From Eubacterium sp. UBA3279 (GTDB lineage: Bacteria > Bacillota > Clostridia > Lachnospirales > Lachnospiraceae), in NCBI GenBank assembly GCA_002361775.1, contig DETV01000014.1:1-18938 (forward strand): a DNA stretch of 18,938 bases, read 5' to 3'. Under the pieces are notes generated by a model that saw only the letters and a list, made by a program, of their open reading frames with translations, made no database searches and was not told the DNA's origin. The position numbers and the translations under genes are program-made. Below are positions 1-6,390 of this stretch, in pieces. Position 1 is the stretch's first letter. Each line of letters starts with the position of its first letter.

Positions 1-67
1 CCGCAATCCTGCTGCACTTGTGTAAATATTACATCAGTAAGATTTATAAGTCAAGTTATCTTTATAC

Positions 68-87
68 AAAAAGGCTCCTGCCAGGAG
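68..87 (-). terminator. Possible weak terminator
   Basis: Read on the minus strand, CTCCT-GGC-AGGAG forms a 5-bp stem with a 3-base loop, followed by CC and five T. It lies downstream of the 278-aa gene and could end that transcript, but the stem is short and the gene end is over 300 bases away. Confidence 0.3.
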
Positions 88-117
88 GTATCATACATTT
101 TCGCAAAAGTGATACCT
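86..117. repeat. Perfect 8-bp inverted repeat around a TTTTCGC core
   Basis: AGGTATCA (86-93) and TGATACCT (110-117) are perfect inverted arms around a 16-base spacer that contains ATTTTCGCAAAA. Symmetric arms around a short spacer are the shape of a recombinase or dimeric-regulator site. The spacer contains a 13-base sequence found inverted at 2067-2079, on the other side of the two genes. Confidence 0.55.
92..104 (+). repeat. Short flank repeat, copy 1
   Basis: CATACATTTTCGC, identical to 206-218. The overlapping TTTTCGCAAAAGT (98-110) is an exact inverted match to 2067-2079. I did not see copies inside the two neighbouring genes by eye. It may bind an integrase arm domain or a repressor. 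Confidence 0.55.
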
Positions 118-138
118 TTTAGCAAAAACCTATTATTC

Positions 139-165
139 AGCAGAGTCTCAAAACACCCCTCTGCT
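139..165. repeat. 7-bp inverted repeat (hairpin)
   Basis: AGCAGAG (139-145) pairs perfectly with CTCTGCT (159-165) across a 13-base loop. No T run follows closely on either strand, so a terminator role is doubtful. Confidence 0.35.
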
Positions 166-205
166 ACGATATTCAAATGGTTCATTCATAAGGCTACAAA
201 ATACA

Positions 206-218
206 CATACATTTTCGC
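206..218 (+). repeat. Short flank repeat, copy 2 (and inverted relative at 314-325)
   Basis: CATACATTTTCGC, an exact 13-base direct repeat of 92-104. A looser inverted relative, GTATACTTTCGC on the minus strand, sits at 325-314. On the minus strand this copy includes the ATG that follows the AAGGAG noted for the left flank. Confidence 0.5.
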
Positions 219-246
219 TCCTTAATTTCCCACAAACCGCAGAAAA

Positions 247-312
247 TCAAGGTTTCTTTGAAAGCAGACAAACGGTTTCAATATTCCCCTGAACTTTGAT
301 TTTATACTGCAT
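247..312 (-). pseudogene. Displaced copy of the rlmD 3' end
   Basis: A 21-codon minus-strand frame (ATG at 312-310, TGA at 249-247) ends in GNIETVCLLSKKP-stop. The intact rlmD gene ends in HVETVCLLSRKAQ-stop. The seven residues ETVCLLS are identical (259-279 here, 2230-2250 in rlmD), yet the two 21-base stretches differ at five positions, all third codon positions. Similarity continues past the stop as TTTCTGCG-rich sequence (about 226-246 here, 2186-2206 there) and ends upstream of the glutamate codon, where this frame (KVQGN) no longer resembles RlmD. This is what a displaced attachment-site half looks like: a real gene end separated from its body by an insertion. It has no fold or activity of its own. 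A coincidence is unlikely but cannot be formally excluded. Confidence 0.65.
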
Positions 313-398
313 AGCGAAAGTATACAATATATTTTCAAAGTGGGGTAACGGTTTTATCCCCTTATACAGCATTCCTCACACTACGTTTCTATGTATGC

Positions 399-1235
399 CT
401 ACTTAATCTGCAATAACAGCGGCAACAATGCAATTCCTACATCAACGCCTTTATCAGCAATCCATTTAACAATTCCTTTTGCATTTTCCCACTTTTTTGA
501 TTTGCGGTCTGAAGATTTAACAATTTTTTCTAATTCGTTAATTTTATTCAAAATTTCCTCTATTTCAGCATCTGGCAATGCCGACATATTCTCAATTTCT
601 TTTCTTACATCACTAAAGGAAATATTGATGTCAACTTTGTTTTCATTTGTATTTGTTATCTGCACCATTGGTACACTCTGAGGAATTGCTTCTTTCAGTG
701 AAGGATACCCCAATGCTTTAAAAGACAACATTTTATTATATACTTGCTTAAGATTATGAAACAACGATTCTCCAGAAACATCATCATAAAATGCATATGC
801 CTGAATATACTGATATAGTCCATCGCTAAGTTTAGGTATATACGGATGATACTTCGCAGTCACATCTTTATACAGCTGTAACTTTGCTGATTCTGGCGTT
901 TCTCTATTTTCAGAATCAGAAATAGCTTTTTTCAACGATTCTAAATCGTCCTCATACATAACTTTAAAATTAAACAGAGGATCTTTGTCATTATCTGTCA
1001 CAATGAGTAACTCTAATTTTTCTTTAATTGCATTCAGTTCTGGTCTATAGTTAAACTCTCCACCTCCAAAAGCTGCTTTTCCAGAGGTTGGTATGTCCTT
1101 TTCAAAACCTTCAAATATTCCATTATATTTTGCAATCAATGCTTGGTACAAACGATGCGTACCTTCATTTGAACTTTGAGCATCTTCACATCGTTTTATA
1201 TCTTTTTGCATTATCTCTAATAACTCTGTGGTCAT
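399..1235 (-). CDS. Hypothetical protein, second gene of the island pair
   Basis: Protein of 278 aa, function not recognised. It starts at an ATG with GAGG seven bases upstream, 32 bases after the end of the 260-aa gene, so the two are probably co-transcribed. Residues 1-185 look mostly helical and soluble, with a glycine patch at 57-59. Residues 203-245 look like a charged helical or coiled-coil segment. The C terminus (about 254-277) has the amphipathic stretch KWIADKGVD followed by GIALLPLLLQ, which could insert in or lie along a membrane. There is no signal peptide. From memory, and unchecked, this ISFSDVRKEIE...KWIADKGVDVGIALLPL tail resembles a C-terminal module seen on assorted accessory and phage-defence proteins, including some AbiTii-type ones, joined to varied N-terminal parts. 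If so, the N-terminal part would be the variable sensor or effector. No enzymatic motif is visible. The gene is AT-rich compared with the backbone. Confidence 0.75.
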   Translation of the reverse strand: MTTELLEIMQKDIKRCEDAQSSNEGTHRLYQALIAKYNGIFEGFEKDIPTSGKAAFGGGEFNYRPELNAIKEKLELLIVTDNDKDPLFNFKVMYEDDLESLKKAISDSENRETPESAKLQLYKDVTAKYHPYIPKLSDGLYQYIQAYAFYDDVSGESLFHNLKQVYNKMLSFKALGYPSLKEAIPQSVPMVQITNTNENKVDINISFSDVRKEIENMSALPDAEIEEILNKINELEKIVKSSDRKSKKWENAKGIVKWIADKGVDVGIALLPLLLQIK

Positions 1236-1267
1236 CTTATTGCCTCATTTCTTCCCATACTTCAATA

Positions 1268-2050
1268 TTATTGTTTAAAAAGCTCATTGAGTTGTTCTTC
1301 CACTTCCTCGTTCGAAGCTGCAACTAAAATAGTTATACCTTTATTGGATGGTTTCATAGCACACTCAACACCGAAGAAAATATATGCCATTTTCTTTGCC
1401 GCCAAGGTATAATTAAATCGGACACCGTTGTCTGTATCATCCATGCCTTCAACCCATTCATTCCCCGCAGTAACCAGCAAACCACTTGACGCAAGGCCAT
1501 AGTCAGAATCCGAATCCAATTTAACAGGGTCTTCTGTAATATTATCCTTCAAATATAATAAATCGCTATACAATGTACGATCTGTCAAAATCATTAATCT
1601 ATGGTACTCATTATCATCAATAAAGCCATCCATTTTGGCGTTAAGAATCTTTAAAAACAAAGGAATCTTCTCATTTTCCTCAATTCTATTTATTACATTA
1701 AGCACAAATACACTTTCTTTATTAAACTTCTCTTTTCCAAGAAGTTTCATATATTTTTGTCTTTTCTCCAAAGGTATCGTTGTTAACCCCTTACAATACC
1801 TCTCAAACTTTTTCATATATAAAGCTGTTGGTATGCCTGCAATTTTCTGCGCAACCTTTAGCGATTTAATGGCTCCAGAAACCGCTTCACCAACCTGTGA
1901 TAAGACTTCTGTTCCATCTTGCACAATATCTGAATTCATCACCTGCACAGCAATATCTGTTGCTTCGTTCATAAAAGTTTCAAGAATATCTTTTAATACA
2001 TCAATGTAATTTGTCTCACTAAAAACATCAAGCTCATTATGTTCTTCCAT
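1268..2050 (-). CDS. Hypothetical protein, first gene of the island pair
   Basis: Protein of 260 aa, function not recognised. The frame stays open upstream to 2290, but the ATG at 2050 is preceded by a strong AGGAGGTG, so the extension is rejected. Visible parts: an acidic helical N terminus (1-60); a small, glycine- and alanine-containing, moderately hydrophobic segment (about 54-79); a helical middle (80-170) with the pattern EKRQKYMKLLG...NVINRIEENEKIPLFLKILNAKMDG...DRTLYSDLLYLK; and a C-terminal part (185-245) with SSGLLVTAG and YTLAAKKMAYIFFG, which could be a winged-helix-like or small alpha/beta domain. The helical middle reminds me of hypothetical proteins found in phage-defence regions, but I cannot name the family. 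There are no obvious catalytic motifs. With the 278-aa gene it forms a tight two-gene unit immediately after rlmD. Confidence 0.75.
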   Translation of the reverse strand: MEEHNELDVFSETNYIDVLKDILETFMNEATDIAVQVMNSDIVQDGTEVLSQVGEAVSGAIKSLKVAQKIAGIPTALYMKKFERYCKGLTTIPLEKRQKYMKLLGKEKFNKESVFVLNVINRIEENEKIPLFLKILNAKMDGFIDDNEYHRLMILTDRTLYSDLLYLKDNITEDPVKLDSDSDYGLASSGLLVTAGNEWVEGMDDTDNGVRFNYTLAAKKMAYIFFGVECAMKPSNKGITILVAASNEEVEEQLNELFKQ

Positions 2051-2066
2051 ACGACACCTCCTACTT

Positions 2067-2105
2067 ACTTTTGCGAAAAAGTATCCTTTCGCCAAAATGT
2101 ATATT
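2067..2105 (-). repeat. Right-flank cluster of the short repeat
   Basis: Two copies lie just upstream of the 260-aa gene. ACTTTTGCGAAAA (2067-2079) is an exact inverted match to 98-110, and its minus-strand reading GGATACTTTTTCGC spans 2086-2073. ATATACATTTTGGCG (minus, 2105-2091) is a looser copy. They are 17 bases or more upstream of the start codon, so they could also act as an operator for the gene pair. Confidence 0.5.
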
Positions 2106-2185
2106 TCCTGTTCTCCAAAGCCTATCCCCTGGGGTAAACCTCCTGTTATATCATCACTCTGCGGAAACAGAAACACACATCCATT

Positions 2186-2206
2186 TTTCTGCCGAAATCG
2201 CAGAAA
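2186..2206. repeat. 7-bp hairpin just downstream of rlmD
   Basis: TTTCTGC (2186-2192) and GCAGAAA (2200-2206) are perfect arms with a 7-base loop, nine bases after the rlmD stop. There is no T run on the minus strand, so if it is a terminator it is weak, and read-through from rlmD into the island genes is plausible. The same TTTCTGCG sequence recurs after the second rlmD tail (about 239-246). Confidence 0.4.
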
Positions 2207-2214
2207 CCTTTGAT

Positions 2215-3609
2215 TTATTGGGCTTTTCTTGATAGAAGGCAGACTGTTTCCACATGCACCGTCTGCGGAAACATATCGCACCCCACGCATCTGTCTATCC
2301 GATATCCCTTATCGCATAATATTCTCAAATCCCTTGCCAGTGTAGCCGAATCACAACTCACATATACGATTCTCTCCGGCTGCATCTTCACCATGGTATC
2401 CAGCACGCTTTCCTCGCAGCCTTTTCTTGGCGGATCCACCACGATCACATCTGCCCGGGCATTTTCTCCCGGATGTGTCCGGCTATATTCTTCATAAAAT
2501 CCCGGCAAAACTTCTTCCGCTTTTCCCACAAAAAATTCTGCATTCTCAATCTGATTCAACCGGGCATTTCTTCTGGCATCTTCTATTGCAGCCGATACTA
2601 TTTCCACTCCATAAACCTGTTTTGCTTTCTGAGCCAGGAACAGGGAAATGGTTCCAATACCGCAATATACATCCCAGACGGTTTCATTTCCCTTCAAATC
2701 AGCAAATTCCAATGCTTTCTCATATAATTTTTTCGTCTGTACTGGATTTACCTGATAAAAGGACAATGGCGATATCTGATAGGAAACGCTTCCAATACTG
2801 TCGGTAATATATTCCTGTCCCCACAATACCTTCACTTCCCGTCCCAGGATTACATTCGTTTTTTCCCGGTTTATGTTAATGGATATACTGGTCATTCCGG
2901 GGATTTTCGTAAGTTCTTTCACCAGTTGTTCACTGTAAGGCAACTTTGTTCCATTGATCACCAGGCATACCATTAATTCACCGGATATAAATCCAGACCG
3001 AATCAATACATGGCGCACCAATCCTTTTCCCTTTGCTTCATCATAGGCAGAAATGTGATTTCTGGTCATATATTCCATAATAATATCCAGAATTTTTTCA
3101 TTTATCTCTACTCCTAAGTAACAACGGCGGTTTGAAATAATAGAATGGGTCCGTCCTGCATAAAATCCTGTTACAAGATTTCCCTCTTTATCTGTTCCCA
3201 CGGGAAATTGTGCTTTGTTTCGATAGTGAAATGGTTTCTCCATTCCCATAATAGGCTCCATATGGATCTCTTCGGGAGAAAATCCTCCGATTCGCATCAG
3301 ATTGTTCAATATCTTATTTTGTTTATACTCCAATTGCTTGTTGTAGGACAGAGCCTGAATCTGGCATCCTCCACACTGCCGGGCATAAGGACACAAGGGT
3401 TCCACCCGATCCGCAGAAGGCTTCAGAATCTCCATCAGCCGGGCATATCCATAATTTTTTTTCGCTTTTATAATTTTAGCGCCTACTGTATCTCCGATCA
3501 AAGCATCTTTCACAAATACGGTATAACCATCAATCTTCCCGATTCCTTCTCCGTCATGTCCCATATCCTCTATGGTCACTGTCAGCATATCATTTTTCTT
3601 ATATTCCAT
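2215..3609 (-). CDS. rlmD: 23S rRNA (uracil-5-)-methyltransferase, RlmD/RlmCD (RumA) family
   Basis: Protein of 464 aa. It transfers a methyl group from SAM to C5 of uracil in 23S rRNA: U1939 for E. coli RlmD, both U747 and U1939 for B. subtilis RlmCD. Which applies here cannot be told from sequence. Residues 1-62 form a TRAM domain. An Fe-S cluster motif is present (C73, C79, C82 in CPYARQCGGC, plus C163). The SAM site DVYCGIGT is at 313-320 and DPPRKG at 392-397. The nucleophile is C419 in VSCDSATLARDL and the general base probably E454 in HVETV. The frame extends to a TTG at 3636, but the ATG at 3609 has GGATGGAG upstream and starts at the normal TRAM boundary. It follows yhaM by 71 bases. 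Its last codons appear to be an integration site, because a second version of this tail lies 2 kb downstream. Confidence 0.93.
   Translation of the reverse strand: MEYKKNDMLTVTIEDMGHDGEGIGKIDGYTVFVKDALIGDTVGAKIIKAKKNYGYARLMEILKPSADRVEPLCPYARQCGGCQIQALSYNKQLEYKQNKILNNLMRIGGFSPEEIHMEPIMGMEKPFHYRNKAQFPVGTDKEGNLVTGFYAGRTHSIISNRRCYLGVEINEKILDIIMEYMTRNHISAYDEAKGKGLVRHVLIRSGFISGELMVCLVINGTKLPYSEQLVKELTKIPGMTSISININREKTNVILGREVKVLWGQEYITDSIGSVSYQISPLSFYQVNPVQTKKLYEKALEFADLKGNETVWDVYCGIGTISLFLAQKAKQVYGVEIVSAAIEDARRNARLNQIENAEFFVGKAEEVLPGFYEEYSRTHPGENARADVIVVDPPRKGCEESVLDTMVKMQPERIVYVSCDSATLARDLRILCDKGYRIDRCVGCDMFPQTVHVETVCLLSRKAQ
2239..2273. repeat. Interlocked inverted repeats in the rlmD 3' coding end
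   Basis: GCAGAC (2239-2244) then TGTTTCC (2245-2251), a 9-base spacer, then GTCTGC (2261-2266) and GGAAACA (2267-2273). Both pairs are perfect inverted repeats arranged a-b-a'-b'. This overlaps the proposed attachment site and codes for FPQTVHVETVC. It may be recombinase core arms or simply chance in a conserved coding end. Confidence 0.4.
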
Positions 3610-3680
3610 AACTCCATCCTTTACTGTTAAAATCAAATGGTATCTGGCAGATTCAGCATTTTCCCGCTGTCTTCTGCTTT

Positions 3681-4625
3681 TTATTTGCTGGTTTTTCTTA
3701 TATTGGATTCAAACAGCCGATTATATCCCAGCCAATCATTCTGTTCTCCTGCTCCATCAAATATTTCTCTGAAGGTTTCCATCTTCGCATCTGTATTATC
3801 GGCAAGATTCAAAGCTGCCGCCTCCACCAGAGCCGGTTTTTTAGGTGACCCGTATTCCAATTCCCCATGATGAGCCAATATACAATGTTTCAATTCACTT
3901 TCCAGTTTTGCAGGAAAGCCCGGAATCTGGCGCGCCGCATCATGGACCATTTCCGCTCCGATCATAATATGGCCCAGAAGCTGTCCGTCATCTGTATAAT
4001 CATTTACAGGAAATGCTGATAATTCCTGTGTTTTTCCAATATCATGGAAAATGGCTGCCGTAATCAAAAGGTCTCTGTTAAGCATGGGATAGGAATTACA
4101 GTAATAATCACACAGTTTTGTCACACTGACCGTATGTTCCAAAAGTCCTCCCACAAATCCATGATGTACACTTTTTGCAGCGGAGTTAAATTTAAATCTT
4201 TTAATAAAGGATTCATTTTTCACATAATATATCTGCAGTAATTGCTGAAGATATGGATTTTTTACTGACTGTATATATCGAAGGAGTTCCTGATACATCT
4301 CCTCTATGTCTCTTTTACTCACAGGAAGGTAATCTGCAGGATTATATTCTCCCTCCTGAGCCTTTCTCACTCTTTTAATGCTGATCTGCAGCGCTCCCGC
4401 AAAACTATTCACATCTCCTACAATTTCTATGTAATCCAGAGAATCAAAATCTTCTATTCCCTGAGAATTGGGATCCCATATTTTCCCGTCAATTGTGCCT
4501 GTTTTATCCTGTAAAATCACATTTTCATACGGTTTTCCATTTTTCGTAACCGCTGATTGTCTGTGTTTGCACAAATAAATTCCATTAACTCTGCATCCTT
4601 CAAAAAATTCATTGATATATTTCAT
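3681..4625 (-). CDS. yhaM: 3'-5' exoribonuclease YhaM family (OB fold plus HD domain)
   Basis: Protein of 314 aa, the same length as I recall for B. subtilis YhaM, a cytoplasmic 3'-5' exonuclease acting on single-stranded RNA and DNA. Residues about 13-88 form a nucleic-acid-binding OB fold (YENVILQDKTGTIDGKIWD). An HD metal-dependent domain follows from about 150, with putative metal ligands H164 (LLEHTVSV), H194-D195 (FHDIGK), H219 (LGHI), H252/H253 (AHHGE) and D276 (LADNTDA). The frame extends to 4649, but the ATG at 4625 gives the family N terminus MKYINEF and has GGAG eight bases upstream. It lies between the HtrA-like gene (153-base gap containing a terminator) and rlmD, on the same strand as both. 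It probably has its own promoter after the terminator and may be co-transcribed with rlmD. Confidence 0.92.
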   Translation of the reverse strand: MKYINEFFEGCRVNGIYLCKHRQSAVTKNGKPYENVILQDKTGTIDGKIWDPNSQGIEDFDSLDYIEIVGDVNSFAGALQISIKRVRKAQEGEYNPADYLPVSKRDIEEMYQELLRYIQSVKNPYLQQLLQIYYVKNESFIKRFKFNSAAKSVHHGFVGGLLEHTVSVTKLCDYYCNSYPMLNRDLLITAAIFHDIGKTQELSAFPVNDYTDDGQLLGHIMIGAEMVHDAARQIPGFPAKLESELKHCILAHHGELEYGSPKKPALVEAAALNLADNTDAKMETFREIFDGAGEQNDWLGYNRLFESNIRKTSK

Positions 4626-4703
4626 TTTTATTCTCCATTCCTTTTCCATTTTCCCACACTGCTCAATATTTTCTCAGTTACAGGTATATTGCTATTTTTC
4701 CAG

Positions 4704-4749
4704 AAAAAAACCAGGCCGACTATCTCTATCCAAGAATCGCTCTGGTTTT
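4704..4749 (-). terminator. Terminator of the HtrA-like gene
   Basis: On the minus strand AAAACCAG (4749-4742) pairs with CTGGTTTT (4714-4707). Inner CGA/TCG pairing extends the stem across a 2-base mismatch, and the tail is a run of seven T (4710-4704). It starts about 30 bases after the stop codon at 4779. Confidence 0.6.
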
Positions 4750-4778
4750 CTCATTTCAAGATTTATCCGCTATCCATT

Positions 4779-6101
4779 TTATACCGCGCCCACGGTTACG
4801 TCAAACACAATTTCTACATATCCCTCCGCGCCCTTTCTCATAGCAGTCACTTCTATCTTTTGGTTTTCTTTATATTTATCCAGTTCTTTTCTCAATTGTC
4901 CCAATGTCTCCACACTGTTCTCTTCCATTTTGATAATTACGTCTCCATTTTGGATTCCGCCCTCCATAGCAGGAGAATCTTCTTCCACCGCATTCACATA
5001 AATTCCTTTGGGAATTCCCGTTTTCTGAGATAAATCGCTGGCAATATTTTGTCCTTTCACCCCCAGATACATGATCGGCTCGTTATTAGACAGTATTTCA
5101 ATTGTTTTTTTCAATTCCGAAACAGGAAGAGCCGTTACCACATTTCTGTTCTTTTCTGTAGAAAAGGATTGGGATATGATTCCCACAATACTTCCTTCCA
5201 TATCTACCAGTACGCCGCTTCCTTCGTTATCTCCCATAATATTTGTAGTGAGAAGATGGTATTCATTATCCAACGTATTCTTTGTGTTTCCCACAGATGT
5301 TATCATTCCTACTGATATAGAATTATTGTATCCTGCCGGGCTTCCCAGCGCCAATATGGTTTCTCCTCTTTGAATTGCGCCGGAAGAATCCAGTTTGGCT
5401 ACGGCTATACGCTCTTTTGTTTCTGCTGATAGTTCTTCCTTATCAATTTTTAATACTGCCAGTCCCGTAGCCCTGTCCCGCTTGAGAAAATGAGCGTCCG
5501 CTGTGGTGTCATCTGAAAATGAAACCAGTATTCTATCCACCTGATCCACTGCCCGGTATTCCGTAAGTACAAAGTATTCTTTCCCGTTATCCGCCGCTAA
5601 AATTCCGGAAACCTGGTTGGAATCCTCATAGGAATTATTCATCCAGTCCACATCACTGGTAATGCCCTGAACGGTCACAATAGAGCGTTCCGGCTCTGTG
5701 GCAACTTTTAAAATTTCCTCATAGGCGCTTTCAAAATCCTCCAGATTCATTTCCTCATCCTGTTCCTTTACAGGGGCCTGCGTAGGCTCCGGCGTATTTG
5801 CCGGTAATTCTTCCTTTTTTTCTGCGTCGGAAATATTCTTTTCTGTATCTTCCCCTGTTTCATGGAAGTTAATTCTTTCCTTTTCTTCCGGCTCCAGATA
5901 GGACAGGGTTTTGCAAAAAACAAATGCTGCCACCATCCCAAAGACTATGGCGCCTCCTATAATACCTCCTACCCTGAGTGCAATCTGCCGCTTATCCAAA
6001 GGTTTCTTTTTTATCACTTCTCTCAGAAAATGATATTCTTCTTTATCATTTCCATTTTCCTCATGTTCTCCGCTTTGATTGCGATCTTTCTTTTCATCCA
6101 T
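4779..6101 (-). CDS. Membrane-anchored HtrA/DegP-like protein, catalytically degenerate, with PDZ domain
   Basis: Protein of 440 aa. A charged cytoplasmic N terminus (1-41), one membrane helix (about 42-63) and an acidic, proline-containing linker (70-125) lead to an extracytoplasmic trypsin-like fold (about 135-335) and a C-terminal PDZ domain (about 345-435, YLGVKG...AVEEDSPAMEGGIQNGDVI). Family landmarks are clear (LAVLKI, LALGSPAGYNNSISVG, GSIVGIIS). The active-site positions are not conserved: the TNNHVV histidine is R183 (VLTEYRAV), the DLAVLKI aspartate is G213 (TGLAVLKI) and the GNSGGPL serine aligns with G294 (DNEGSGVL). It is therefore probably a pseudoprotease that binds rather than cuts, for example a scaffold or inhibitor at the membrane. 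The adjacent S295 is a one-residue-shifted alternative that I consider unlikely to work without the other two residues. Start: the frame runs to a GTG at 6143, but the ATG at 6101 has CAGGAG eight bases upstream. Confidence 0.85.
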   Translation of the reverse strand: MDEKKDRNQSGEHEENGNDKEEYHFLREVIKKKPLDKRQIALRVGGIIGGAIVFGMVAAFVFCKTLSYLEPEEKERINFHETGEDTEKNISDAEKKEELPANTPEPTQAPVKEQDEEMNLEDFESAYEEILKVATEPERSIVTVQGITSDVDWMNNSYEDSNQVSGILAADNGKEYFVLTEYRAVDQVDRILVSFSDDTTADAHFLKRDRATGLAVLKIDKEELSAETKERIAVAKLDSSGAIQRGETILALGSPAGYNNSISVGMITSVGNTKNTLDNEYHLLTTNIMGDNEGSGVLVDMEGSIVGIISQSFSTEKNRNVVTALPVSELKKTIEILSNNEPIMYLGVKGQNIASDLSQKTGIPKGIYVNAVEEDSPAMEGGIQNGDVIIKMEENSVETLGQLRKELDKYKENQKIEVTAMRKGAEGYVEIVFDVTVGAV

Positions 6102-6390
6102 ACCGTAATCTCCTGCATATATACATTTTTTGCTGCTTTTCACGTTTTACACTACTCGTATTCTTTATTTTATCAAATACATATGAACAATCTATGAAGA
6201 ATCAGAAATTCTTTAGAATTTATACCTTTTCTTTCCCATTCATATAGGTTAAAATGAACATAGGTTTTCGTGTTGCACTACAACTATACACAGATATTGA
6301 ATTCATGGCGCCAAAAGAATTGTTTTCTGCCCTGCGTTTCCACAATTCCGCATCGCCTGAATATCATTACCCAGCAAAAGGAAGAACATT
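6102..6390. other. Divergent intergenic region, HtrA-like gene / mutS2
   Basis: AT-rich 289-base region that must hold the promoters for both divergent genes. I see only weak matches: TTGCAC (6272-6277) with TATTGA 16 bases on for mutS2, and TTGTTC with TAAAGA at 17 bases on the minus strand for the HtrA-like gene. A perfect 7-bp dyad, AAATTCT-TT-AGAATTT (6206-6221), could be an operator. No gene or structured RNA was recognised. Confidence 0.4.

Larger units (their letters stand above)
1..398. other. Left non-coding flank of the two-gene island
   Basis: No convincing full-length gene is visible in these 398 bases. The stretch holds a short minus-strand reading frame ending in a copy of the rlmD C terminus (247-312), three copies of a TACATTTTCGC-like repeat (92-104, 206-218 and, inverted, 314-325), an 8-bp perfect inverted repeat (86-93 with 110-117), a 7-bp hairpin (139-145 with 159-165) and a possible weak minus-strand terminator (68-87). 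A minus-strand AAGGAG followed by ATG (224-214) opens only an 8-codon frame, MYVYFVAL, so it is either a leader or chance. The density of repeats fits a recombination-site flank. What lies to the left is unknown. Confidence 0.6.
227..2250. mobile_element. Candidate genomic island integrated at the rlmD 3' end
   Basis: The segment between the intact rlmD tail and the second tail copy holds two unknown genes, is visibly richer in A+T than the backbone, and has matching short repeats on both flanks (98-110 inverted at 2067-2079; GGGGTAA at 342 and 2131; TATCCCCT at 355 and 2123). The 3' end of rumA/rlmD-type genes is a known integration site for some streptococcal integrative elements, and the conserved HVETV coding region lets an element restore the reading frame. 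No integrase or excisionase is present between the two tails. This is therefore a cargo-only remnant, an element moved by a recombinase encoded elsewhere, or one end of a larger array continuing left. The boundaries are the two homologous tails and are approximate. Confidence 0.5.

Noticed and set aside
87..218. CRISPR array
   Set aside because: The repeated CATACATTTTCGC is only 13 bases with one direct partner and no regular spacing. There are no cas genes in the window.
342..361. GGGGTAA...TTATCCCC as a terminator after the 278-aa gene
   Set aside because: It can form a bulged 7-bp stem on the minus strand, but no T run follows. Kept only as part of the shared flank words.
391..681. 96-aa plus-strand open frame
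   Set aside because: Antisense to the 278-aa gene, no ribosome site, composition of a shadow frame.
2051..2290. Upstream extension of the 260-aa gene (340-aa reading frame)
   Set aside because: It overlaps the end of rlmD on the same strand in another frame, and the ATG at 2050 has a perfect AGGAGGTG. The extension would also translate the putative attachment region.
3145..3630. 161-aa plus-strand open frame
   Set aside because: Lies wholly antisense within rlmD, whose motifs are complete. No ribosome site or recognisable domain.
4557..5033. 158-aa plus-strand open frame
   Set aside because: Antisense across the yhaM start, the terminator and the HtrA-like end; no protein-like features.
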